Assembly (NCBI GenBank): GCA_036346205.1
Contig: JARFJB010000821.1
Location: 8,475,722-8,539,721 of the forward strand
Reading direction: 5' to 3'
From: Vesta saturnalis
Taxonomy: Eukaryota > Arthropoda > Insecta > Coleoptera > Lampyridae
DNA length: 64,000 bases
Shown here: one piece after another, positions 42,901-53,945 of the stretch
Position numbering within the stretch: the stretch's first letter is position 1
How the letters are laid out: each line of letters starts with the position of its first letter
Program-made: the position numbers and the translations under genes
Notes under the pieces: generated by a model
What the model was told of the DNA's origin: nothing
What the model saw: only the letters and a program-made list of their open reading frames with translations
The model's database searches: none

Positions 42901-45900
42901 GTGAGTGTGTGAGTGTGGGTGTGTGGTGTGTGAGTGTGTGGTGTGTGGAGTGTGGAGTGTGGTGAGTGTGTGAGTGTGGGTGTGTGGGTGTGTGAGTGTG
43001 TGAGTGTGTGAGTGTGGTGTGAGTGTGTGGTGTGTGAGTGGTGTGTGTGTGTGTGTGAGTGTGTGAGTGTGTGGTGTGAGTGTGTGTGTGAGTGTGTGAG
43101 TGTGGGTGTGAGTGTGGTGTGAGTGTGGAGTGTGTGGTGTGTGAGTGGTGGTGTGTGGTGTGAGTGTGTGAGGTGTGTGAGGTGTGTGAGTGTGTGAGTG
43201 TGTGAGTGTGTGGTGTGTGAGTGTGTGGTGTGGTGGAGTGTGTGATGTGTGAGTGTGTGGTGTGTGAGTGTGTGAGTGTGGTGTGGAGTGTGAGTGTGTG
43301 AGGTGTGAGTGTGAGTGTGAGTGTGGTGTGTGAGTGTGTGAGTGTGAGGTGGGGGTGTGGTGTGGGAGGTGTGGTGTGTGAGTGTGTGAGGTGTGTGTGA
43401 GTGTGTGAGTGTGGAGTGTGTGTGTGTGGGTGTGTGGGTGTGTGTGTGTGGTGTGTGGTGTGTGTGTGGAGTGTGTGAGTGTGTGTGGAGTGTGTGAGTG
43501 TGTGGTGTGTGAGTGTGTGAGTGTGAGTGTGAGTGTGTGAGTGTGTGAGTGTGAGTGTGAGTGTGGAGTGTGTGAGTGTGTGAGTGTGTGAGTGTGTGAG
43601 TGTGTGGTGTGAGTGTGAGTGTGTGAGTGTGTGAGTGTGAGTGTGTGAGTGGAGTGTGTGAGTGTGAGTGTGTGTGAGGTGTGTGAGTGTGTGAGTGTGT
43701 GAGTGTGTGAGTGTGTGAGTGTGAGTGTGTGGAGTGTGGAGTGTGAGGTGTGGAGGTGTGTGAGTGTGTGAGTGTGTGAGTGTGTGAGTGTGTGAGTGTG
43801 TGGTGTGTGAGTGTGAGTGTGAGTGTGTGAGTGTGTGAGTGTGTGGGTGTGAGTGTGGTGTGTGTGGAGTGTGTGAGTGTGTGGGTGTGTGGTGTGTGGG
43901 TGTGGTGTGGTGTGGTGTGTGGTGGTGTGAGTGTGTGTGGTGTGTGAGTGTGTGAGTGGTGAGTGTGTGAGTGTGTGTGTGAGGTGTGTGAGTGTGAGTG
44001 TGTGAGTGTGGTGTGTGGTGTGGGTGTGGTGAGTGTGTGAGTGTGTGGTGTGTGAGGTGGTGTGTGAGGTGTGTGTGTGTGGAGTGTGTGAGTGGTGGTG
44101 GTGTGTGAGTGTGTGAGTGTGGTGTGTGGTGTGTGAGGTGTGAGTGTGTGAGTGTGTGAGTGTGTGGGTGGAGTGTGTGAGGTGTGATGTGTGTGTGAGT
44201 GGTGGTGTGTGTGGTGTGGGTGTGTGGTGTGGGTGTGTGGTGTGGGTGTGTGGTGTGGGTGTGTGGTGTGGGTGTGTGGTGTGGGTGTGTGGTGTGGGTG
44301 TGTGGTGTGGGTGTGTGGTGTGTGGGTGTGTGGTGTGTGAGTGTGTGGGTGTGAGTGTGTGGGTGTGTGGGTGTGGTGTGTGTGGAGTGTGTGAGGTGTG
44401 GTGTGGTGTGTGGGTGTGTGAGTGTGTGGTGTGTGTGGGTGTGTGAGTGTGGTGTGTGAGTGTGTGAGTGTGTGAGTGTGTGGTGTGTGAGTGTGTGAGT
44501 GTGTGGTGGTGTGTGTGGTGTGTGGTGTGAGTGTGTGGGTGTGTGGTGTGTGTGTGTGTGGGTGTGGTGTGTGAGTGTGTGGTGTGGTGTGTGTGTGGTG
44601 TGTGTGTGGTGTGTGAGTGTGTGTGGTGTGTGAGGTGTGGTGTGTGAGTGGTGTGGAGTGTGTGGTGTGTGGTGTGTGTGAGTGTGTGTGTGTGGTGTGT
44701 GGTGTGTGAGTGTGTGGGGTGTGTGGTGTGTGGTGTGTGGTGTGGTGTGTGGGTGTGTGGTGTGTGTGTGTGGTGTGTGGTGTGTGGTGTGTGAGTGTGA
44801 GTGTGGTGTGTGGGTGGTGTGAGTGTGTGGTGTGTGGGTGTGTGGTGTGGTGTGTGAGTGTGTGGTGTGTGGTGTGTGGTGTGGTGTGAGTGTGTGGGTG
44901 TGTGGTGTGTGTGTGTGAGTGTGTGAGTGTGTGAGTGTGTGGGTGTGTGGTGTGGGGTGGTGTGTGAGGTGTGGTGAGTGTGTGGGTGTGAGTGTGGTGT
45001 GAGTGTGTGGTGTGGGTGTGTGGGTGTGTGGTGGTGTGTGAGTGTGGGTGTGTGAGTGTGTGTGGGTGTGTGGTGTGTGGTGTGGTGTGTGAGGTGTGGT
45101 GTGTGGTGTGTGTGAGTGTGTGAGTGTGTGAGTGTGGTGGTGTGTGGAGTGTGTGGGTGTGTGAGGTGTGTGAGTGTGTGGTGTGTGGTGTGTGTGTGTG
45201 GTGTGAGTGTGGTGTGAGTGTGTGGTGGTGTGTGTGGAGTGTGTGTGGTGTGTGGTGTGTGGTGTGTGGTGTGTGGTGTGGTGTGTGTGTGTGGTGTGTG
45301 TGTGTGTGTGTGTGGTGTGTGGTGTGTGGTGTGTGAGTGTGTGGTGTGAGTGTGGGTGTGTGAGGTGTGAGTGTGTGAGTGTGGAGTGTGTGAGGGTGTG
45401 TGAGTGTGTGTGTGTGGGTGTGGTGGTGGTGTGGGTGTGTGGTGTGTGGTGTGTGGTGTGTGGGTGTGGTGTGTGAGTGTGTGGTGTGTGGTGTGTGGGT
45501 GTGAGTGTGTGGGTGTGTGGTGTGTGGTGTGGTGGTGTGTGGTGTGTGTGTGTGTGGTGGTGTGTGTGGAGTGTGTGGTGTGTGAGTGTGTGAGTGTGTG
45601 AGTGTGTGAGTGTGTGAGTGTGGTGTGTGAGTGTGTGAGTGTGTGAGTGGTGTGGAGTGTGAGTGTGTGAGTGTGGTGAGTGTGAGTGTGTGAGTGTGAG
45701 TGTGTGAGTGTGTGAGGTGTGAGTGTGAGTGTGTGAGTGTGGGGTGTGTGGGTGTGAGTGGTGTGAGTGTGTGAGTGTGTGAGTGTGTGGAGTATGTGAG
45801 TCTGTGAGTGTGAGTGTGTGTGTGTGAGTGTGTGTGTATGAGTGTGTGAGTGTGTGTGTGTGTGAGTGTGTGTGCATGTGGGTGTGAGTGTGAGTGTGTG

Positions 45901-46744
45901 AGCGTGTGAGTGTACGAGAGTGTGAGTGTGTGAGTGTGTGGATGTGTGAGTGTGTGTATGAGTGTGTGAGTGTGTGAGTGTGTGAGTGTGTGAGTGTGTG
46001 AGTGTGTGAGTGTGTGAGTGTGAGTGTGATGGTGTGTGAGTGTGTGGTGTGGTGGGTGTGAGTGTGTGAGTGTGTGAGGTGTGGAGTGTGTGGGTGTGGT
46101 GTGTGAGTGTGTGAGTGTGTGAGTGTGTGAGTGTGAGTGTGTGGTGTGTGAGTGTGGTGTGTGAGTGTGTGAGTGTGTGAGTGTGTGAGTGTGTGGTGTG
46201 TGAGTGTGTGAGTGTGTGAGTGGTGTGGAGTGTGTGAGTGTGGGAGTGTGTGAGGTGTGTGTGTGTGTGGAGTGTGAGTGTGTGAGTGTGTGGGAGTGTG
46301 TGGAGTGTAGTGTGTGAGTGTGTGAGTGTGTGAGTGTGTGAGGTGTGTGGAGTGTGTGAGTGTGTGGGTGTGAGTGTGTGAGTGTGGGTGGAGTGTGGAG
46401 TGTGTGAGTGTGTGTGAGTGTGTGAGTGTGTGAGTGTGTGAGTGTGTGAGTGTGTGAGTGTGTGAGTGTGAGTGTGTGAGTGTGTGAGTGTGAGTGTGTG
46501 AGTGTGAGTGTGTGAGTGTGTGAGTGTGTGAGTGTGTGAGTGTGTGTGAGGTGTGAGGTGAGTGTGTGGAGTGTAGTGTGGTGTGAGTGTGTGAGTGTGT
46601 GAGAGTGTGTGAGTGTGTGAGTGTGTGAGTGTGTGAGTGTGTGGTGTGAGTGTGAGTGTGGTGTGTGAGTGTGTGAGTGTGTGAGTGTGAGTGTGTGAGT
46701 GTGTGAGTGTGTGTGTGAGTGTGTGAGTGTGTGAGTGTGTGAGT

Positions 46745-46785
<41 letters not shown>

Positions 46786-49700
46786 TGTGTGAGTGTGTGT
46801 GGTGTGAGTGTGTGAGTGTGTGAGTGTGAGTGTGTGAGTGTGAGTGTGTGAGTGTGTGTGTGTGAGTGTGGAGTGTGTGGTGTGTGAGTGTGTGTGTGTG
46901 TGTGGTGTGTGAGTGTGTGAGTGTGGTGTGAGTGTGTGGTGTGTAGTGTGTGAGTGTGTGTGTGAGTGTGTGTGGTGTGTGTGGTGTGTGTGTGAGTGTG
47001 TGGTGTGTGAGTGTGGTGAGTAGTGTGTGAGTGTGTGTGAGTGTGGAGTGTGAGTGTGTGAGTGTGTGAGGTGTGAGTGTGTGAGTGTGTGAGTGTGTGA
47101 GTGTGAGTGTGTGAGGTGTGTGGTGTGTGGTGTGTGTGTGTGGTGGTGGTGTGTGAGTGTGGGTGTGTGGTGTGTGGTGTGTGGTGTGGTGTGTGAGTGT
47201 GGTGTGGGTGTGTGTGTGTGTGTGTGTGTGAGTGTGTGGTGTGTGGTGTGTGAGGGTGTGTGGTGGTGTGTGAGTGTGTGTGGAGTGTGTGGTGTGTGGT
47301 GGTGAGTGTGTGAGTGTGTGGTGTGGAGTGTGTGGTGGTGTGTGGTGTGTGGTGTGGTGAGTGTGTGGTGTGTGAGTGTGTGAGTGTGTGGTGTGTGGGT
47401 GTGGTGTGTGTGTGGTGGTGGTGGTGTGTGGTGGTGTGTGAGTGTGGAGTGTGTGAGGTGGGGTGTGTGAGTGTGTGTGTGGTGTGTGTGTGAGTGTGTG
47501 AGTGTGTGGGTGTGTGGTGTGGTGTGTGAGTGTGGTGTGGTGTGTGGTGTGTGAGTGTGGTGTGTGTGTGGTGTGGTGTGGTGTGTGTGGTGTGTGGTGT
47601 GTGTGTGGGTGTGAGTGGGTGTGTGGTGTGTGTGTGTGAGTGTGGTGTGTGGTGTGGTGTGTGGTGGTGTGTGAGTGTGTGTGTGGTGGAGTGTGTGAGT
47701 GTGTGGGTGGGTGTGTGAGTGTGTGTGTGGTGTGTGTGTGTGGGTTGAGTGTGTGGTTGATGTGTGGTGTGGAGTGTGTGAGTGTGGTGTGTGGAGTGTG
47801 TGGTGTAGTGTGTGAGTGTGTGAGTGTGTGAGTGTAGTGTGTGAGTGTGTGAGTGTGTGAGTGTGTGGTGGTGTGGGTGGTGTGTGAGTGTGTGAGTGTG
47901 GGTGTGATGGTGTGTGAGTGTGTGAGTGTGTGAGTGTGTGAGTGTGTGTGAGTGTGTGAGTGTGTGAGTGTGTGAGTGTGTGTGTGAGTGTGTGAGTGGT
48001 GTGTGGTGTGTGGTGTGTGTGTGAGTGTGTGAGTGTGTGAGTGTGTGGTGTGTGAGGTGTGTGAGTGTGTGAGTGTGTGAGTGTAGTGTGTGAGTGTGTG
48101 TGTGAGTGTGAGTGTGTGAGTGTGTGAGTGTGTGTGTGTGAGTGTGTGAGTGTGTGAGTGTGTGTGTGAGTGTGTGAGTGTGTGAGTGTGTGAGTGTGTG
48201 TGTGTGAGTGTGTGAGTGTGTGAGTGTGTGAGTGTGTGTGTGAGGTGTGTGTGTGAGTGTGTGAGTGTGTGAGTGTGTTGGTGTGTGTGTGTGGGAGTGT
48301 GTGAGTGTGTGAGTGTGTGTGGGTGTGTGAGTGTGTGGTGTGTGAGTGTGTAGTGTGAGTGTGTGATGTGTGGTGAGTGTGTGAGTGTGTGGGTGTGAGT
48401 GTGTGAGTGTGTGAGTGTGTGGTGTGTGAGTGTGTGGTGTGTGAGTGTGTGGTGTGTGTGTGTGAGTGTGTGAGTGTGTGGTGTGTGAGTGTGTGAGTGT
48501 GAGTGTGTGGTGTGTGAGTGTGTGAGTGTGTGATGTAGTGTGAGTGTGTGGTGGTGTGAGTGTGAGTGGTGTGTGAGTGTGTGAGTGTGTGAGTGTGTGA
48601 GTGTGTGTGTGAGTGTGTGAGTGTGTGAGTGTGAGTGTGTGTGTGGTGTGTGTGTGTGTGTGTGAGTGTGTGAGTGTGTGAGTGTGTGAGTGTGTGAGTG
48701 TGTGAGTGTGTGGTGTGTGAGTGTGTGAGTGTGAGTGTGAGTGTGTGGTGTGAGTGTGTGAGTGTGTGGTGTGGTGTGTGAGTGTGTGAGGTGTGTGAGT
48801 GTGTGAGTGTGTGAGTGTGTGGTGATGTGTGAGTGTGTGGTGTGTGTGTGAGTGTGTGAGTGTGGTGTGTGGTGTGAGTGTGAGTGTGAGTGTGTGGTGT
48901 GTGAGTGTGGTGTGTGAGTGTGTGGTGTGTGAGTGTGTGAGTGTGTGATGTGTGATGTGTGTGTGGTGGTGTGTGTGTGTGGTGTGTGGTGTGTGGTGTG
49001 TGAGTGTGTGAGTGTGTGAGTGTGGTGAGTGTGTGTGTGTGTGTGAGTGTGTGAGTGTGTGAGTGTGTGAGTGTGTGAGTGTGTGAGTGTGGTGTGTGGT
49101 GTGTGTGGTGTGTGAGTGTGTGAGTGTGTGAGTGTGTGGTGTGTGTGAGTGTGTGAGTGGGTGTGAGTGTGTGAGTGGTGTGAGTGTGATGTGTGTGGGA
49201 GTGTGTGAGTGTGTGAGTGTGTGTGTGTGTGACAGTGTGACAGTGTGAGTGCGTGAGTGTGTGGGTGTGTGAGTGTGTGAGTGTGTGAGAGTTCGAGTGT
49301 GTAGGTGTGTGAGTGTGAGAGTGTGTGAGTGTGTGGTGTGTGTGTGCGTGAGTGTGAGAGTGTGTGAGTCTGTGAGTGTGTGGAGTGTGTGAGTGTGTGA
49401 GGTGTGTGTGGTGTGTGAGTGTGTGAGTGTGTGAGTGTGTGAGTGTGTGGTGTGTGAGTGTGTGAGGTGTGTGTGAGTGTGTGAGTGTGTGAGTGTGAGA
49501 GTGTGAGAGTGTGTGGGTGTGTGAGTGTGAGTGTGTGAGTGTGTGAGTGTGTGGGGTGAGTGTGTGGTGTGTGGTGTGTGTGGAGTGTGGGTGTGTGAGG
49601 TGTGAGTGTGTGAGTGTGTGAGTGTGTGAGTGTGTGAGTGTGTGAGTGTGTGTGTGAGTGTGGAGTGTGTGAGTGTGTGAGTGTGTGGTAGTGTGTGAGT

Positions 49701-51246
49701 GTGTGTGTGTGAGTGTGTGAGTGTGTGATGTGTGAGTGTGTGGTGTGTGAGTGTGTGGTGTGAGTGTGTGAGGTGTGGTGTGTGTGTGTGGTGTGTGAGT
49801 GGTGTGAGTGTGTGTGTGTGAGTGTGTGAGTGTGTGAGTGTGTGAGTGTGTGAGTGTGAGTGTGTGAGTGTGTGGAGTGTGTGTGGTGTGTGAGTGTGTG
49901 AGTGTGTGAGTGTGTGAGTGTGTGTGTGTGAGTGTGTGAGTGTGTGGTGTGTGAGTGTGTGGTGTGAGGTGTGGTGTGTGAGTGTGAGTGTGTGAGTGTG
50001 TGGTGTGTGAGTGTGTGGTGTGTGTGTGTGAGGTGTGAGTGTGTGGTGTGTGAGTGTGTGAGGTGTGGTGGTGTGTGTGTGTGAGGTGTGTGTGTGAGTG
50101 TGGTGTGTGAGTGTGTGTGTGTGAGTGTGTGTGTGAGTGGTGTGGTGTGTGAGTGTGTGAGTGTGTGAGTGTGTGGTGTGTGAGTGTGTGAGTGTGTGAG
50201 TGTGTGGGTGTGTGGTGTGTGAGTGTGTGGTGTGTGTGTGGTGTGAGTGTGTGAGTGTGTGAGTGTGTGATGTGTGAGTGTGTGAGTGTGTGAGTGTGTG
50301 AGTGTGTGTGTGTGTGTGTGTGGTGTGTGGTGTGTGTGTGAGTGTGTGAGTGTGTGAGTGTGTGGGTGTGAGTAGTGTGTGTGTGTGAGTGTGGTGTGTG
50401 TGTGTGTGGGTGTGTGAGTTGTGAGTGGTGTTGTGTGTGAGTGTGTGGTATGTGTGTGTGTGTGTGTGAGTGTGTGAAGTGTGTGTAGTGTGTGAGTGTG
50501 TGGTGTTAAGTGTGAGTGTGTGAGTGTTGTGTTGGTGGTGTGTGTGATGTGTGATGTGTGTGAGTGTGTGAGTGTGTGAGTGTGTGTGTAGTGGTGTGTT
50601 GAGTGTGGTGTGTGTGAGTGTGTGTAGTGTAGTGCGTGATGTGTAGTGTGAGTGTCGGAGTGTGTGGTGTGTGGTGTGAGTGTGTGATGTGTGAGTGTGG
50701 ATGTGAGTAGTGTAGTGTAGTGTAGTGTGTGAGTGTGAGGTGTGAGTGTGTGTGTAGTGTAGTGTGTAGTGTGATGTATGTGAAGTGTGATGTAGTGTGA
50801 AAGGTTGATAGATGTAGTGTGTAGTGTGTGAGTGTGAATTGATGTGAGTGTAGTGAGTGTGTGAAGATGTGAGTGATGTGGGTGTGTGAGTGTGTGTGAG
50901 TGTGTGAGTGTGTGAGTGTGAGTGTGTTGGTGTGAGTGTGAGTGTGTGAGTGTGTGGTGTGTGAGTGTGTGAGTGTGTGGTGTGTGTGAGTGTGGAGTGT
51001 GAGTGTAGTGTGTGAATGTTTGAGTGTTTGAGTGTGTGAGTGTTGTGTGTGTGAGTGTGTGGTGTGGAGTGTGTGGTGTGTGAGGTGTTAGTGTGTGTGT
51101 GTGTGTGTGTGTGTGCGTCGTGAGTATGTGTGGGTGTATGGTGTGTGTGTGTGTGTGTGTATGTGTGTGTGTGTTTGTGTGTGTGTGCACACGTTTTTGG
51201 ATCTGTGTGTGGGTGGGTACGTACGTGCGTGTGTAAGTGCGTGTGC

Positions 51247-51292
<46 letters not shown>
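39754..51292 (+). repeat. 11.5-kb GT-rich satellite, basic unit GTGTGTGA
   Basis: Plus strand is G/T with interspersed A and almost no C for 11.5 kb. The dominant unit is the octamer GAGTGTGT, mixed with GGTGTGT-type heptamers and pure (GT)n. Blocks differ: octamer-rich at 39.9-43.9 and 48-50.4 kb, GGTGTG-rich at 44.0-45.6 and 47.1-47.7 kb, including a 12-bp subrepeat GGGTGTGTGGTG at 44210-44340. Pure GT tracts lie at both ends. The right 0.8 kb (50450-51100) is most diverged, with TAGTG words. The long Thr-His minus-strand frame exists only because this composition cannot form stop codons. Confidence 0.98.
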
Positions 51293-51294
<2 letters not shown>

Positions 51295-51296
51295 TT

Positions 51297-52258
51297 CATT
51301 AAAAGCGATATACATTTAACGTCACCTGAACTGCGCAAAGTTGCTACCAATGCCGTGAACAAATTGGTGCCTCCGAAGCCGAAAACGGCATATGAATATG
51401 AACATGATATGTGTCTAACGTGGTGTAAGGAAAAAATGCACCAGTCATTACAGAAATCGTCTTGATTATCTACTTCGAATTTGTTAGTAAAACTTACAAA
51501 AGTTTCATTTTATGGAAGACTTACTCCATGCTACGATCAATGATAAACATTCCACAAAACGTGGATGTACTGAAATTCACGAAACTTCATGCATCTCTTA
51601 AACGATCGACGGTAGGGTGTGTGCCCAAGAAATCGAAAATACTAGAATATAGCGAAATAGGCAAACTTATTAACGGTGTACCCGATATAAGCCATCTTGC
51701 AATAAAGGTGAGTTAAGTATATTTTGTGACCTACAGTAAAACAGTGCAGTTTTTAGGTGATTATTAGTTATGGGTTACTCGGGCGCTTGCAGACATCAAG
51801 GGCTTTAACATCCAAATTGATGATATTGAATATAAAAATGAATCAGTATTTATCACAATCCAAAACACTAAAACCAATCACCCAATATTGTTTGTAAGAA
51901 ACGACCATAGGATAAACCTAATCAAAAAATATTATAGCTTCAGTCCAACGATTTTTTATATATTACAAAAATGGCCGTTGTGCACAACAATCAATTGGTA
52001 TAAATAAAGTGGACGAGATGTCAAAGATTATTGCTAAATACTTCCACCTACTAGAACCTATTGTTTTTGACGGTCCTCAGCGTCGCATTTGGGGAACAGT
52101 GGTGGTGATTTCATTACAATGTAGCAACGTGGCGGATGGAAAAGCTTCACAAATAAGAAAATTGAAGTCACAGAAATGTTTTCAGCGTGTGGATCAATTT
52201 CAACAGCTGAACTTTCTAATGATTTGTGCTAATATAGACAGGAATGAATCAAACTAAC
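51297..52258 (+). pseudogene. Crypton-like tyrosine recombinase (DUF3504-type), decayed
   Basis: Coding begins right after the GT array: LTSPELRKVATNAVNKLVPP and YEYEHDMCLTWCKEKM (SAM-like N-terminal helices). After a frameshift near 51466 come TLWKTYSMLRSMINIP, FTKLHASLKR, PKKSKILEYSEIGKLING. A putative 48-base intron starts at GTGAGT (51708). GYSGACRHQ (R codon 51791-51793) is the catalytic Arg motif. IEYKNESVFITIQNTKTNHP and SIGINKVDEMSKIIAKYFHL continue the fold, and SGGDFITM with GGWKSFT marks the end. The HxxR and final Tyr boxes are eroded. The family consists of transposon-type recombinases that cut with a tyrosine. Confidence 0.75.
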
Positions 52259-53945
52259 AAGGGGGCATGAATGTATTGAATGCTCAGCAGAATGTTCCTG
52301 CAGCTTCAATTAATGCAGCTTCAAATGCATCTATTTCAATTATAATTTATCACAATTGTAACTCTGTAATGTTAGTGTTAAAGTTATTAAAGTAAAGTTG
52401 ATAAGTAAATTGGCTTTCTTTAAATATCAATATGTCAAAATAACACATACTCTTCAAAAAAAGTCACCAAAAACCGTTTAGGAATTGAGTTCATTCTAAC
52501 ATCCAAATGCGTGTGAAAATTGTGCTTAATAATCCCGAAACAGAAAAAATTTTTATTACACTAGTGACCTAAGTGTTCCTTTTTTAAATGAACTTAAAAA
52601 AAATACTTTTTTTCGTAAATCATGTTTCCAAAAGTTAAAAAAGAATTCTAAAATCCATAATTTTGATTATTGGCTTAAAAATTGAGTCATCGTGCATTTT
52701 TAATTAGTTCCATGCTCATTTACGTACAATCACTTAGACAATCAGATATAGTTTTGAAATTTTAGGTCAATGTCACAAAGAAGAATTTTGTGTTGTTCAA
52801 CCAGGAAGTGAAAAATCTGATTGTTCTTCTTTCAAAGTATATTAAATAATATAAAATTTATTGTAATTAGTATATAAATTAGATGTTATTGTCAGTAAAA
52901 GTTTTCATTAGAAACAAGGGTCCAACATGTTCTCGATTGAGTTAAGCTAGCCTTTTTGAAAAGTCAACTTAAGAGCTACAATTGCCTGTACTAATTAATT
53001 CATTGAAGTAGTTACAAGGCCACTCCTAAAGCATAAATTAATGCCACTTAAGCACTAATTGCATATTACCGCTACAATGTGATGTATGATTTAATACCTT
53101 GCGTATATCTATGTATAATGATGTGTTTACAATTTCAATTCGGATTTTTTTTGTAGTTTGCAACTGCAAGGTTTATAAATTAAGTAATATGGTCGCTTCT
53201 AAAAATCACTGAACGTTTCTAGCAGAAATTAAACTATTAGAATGATTTTGCGGTCTGATTACATAAATAATGAAAATTACTAGATATTCATAATTATTTC
53301 TCAGATTACTGCAGCAGCTCAAAAATCGAGAAGTTATAAACTTTCTATACTAATTACGGAAATATCTCCAGCAGCACTTTGAAAGCAAGATTACATGAAA
53401 AAATTATTAAATTACAAATTCATTGAATACGAAGGGAATAGTGCTCGAAAACATAACTAAAGCAGGGAAAAAGTAATATAATCGAGGTATAATTTAATTT
53501 AATATTTATTTATATTTAATTAACGTACGTGTTTCCGAAAAATGATGTAACCACGACTTAGACAAAAGTTATGGTGTCAATGACTTTTGGAGTTACATTA
53601 ATTCTTTCTTATACAAGCGAGCATTAGATTGACGTAAGAAAATTTCACTACATTAGCTTTTATAATGATTTATTAATATTATAAATGCAGTGTAATGCAA
53701 TACTAATTAAAAAAGATTATTTACTATGTCTTATGTCTTGCCATACGCGTTTATACCTAATCATATACAAAAATTATTCTAATACCTTTTTCAACATGAA
53801 GGGCAAGCAAGTAATCTAGGCTTGAATTAGGACCATTCTTCAAAAGAAGTATTTTCGATTTTGGCCCACATTATCTTACGAGCTTCCAAACTTGATAAAT
53901 TATCAGCAATCATTTCTCTTAGAAGTATATAATTATTTATTGTAT
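52259..53945. other. AT-rich intergenic DNA
   Basis: No gene, RNA gene or clear repeat. The first 120 bases still resemble 3' sequence of the recombinase gene. Confidence 0.45.

Noticed and set aside
39754..51292. CRISPR array or telomere
   Set aside because: There is no alternation of conserved repeat and unique spacer, and the unit is not TTAGG or another known telomere repeat.
39483..51362. Minus-strand open frame of 3959 codons rich in Thr and His
   Set aside because: It is a direct consequence of the GT-octamer satellite: the C/A/T-type complement with rare G cannot make stop codons. Overlapping frames on both strands are equally open, and the ends run into unrelated sequence.
51095..51465. 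Cys/Val-rich plus frames at the right edge of the GT array
   Set aside because: The Cys-Val part is translated GT repeat; only the portion after about 51297 belongs to the recombinase remnant.
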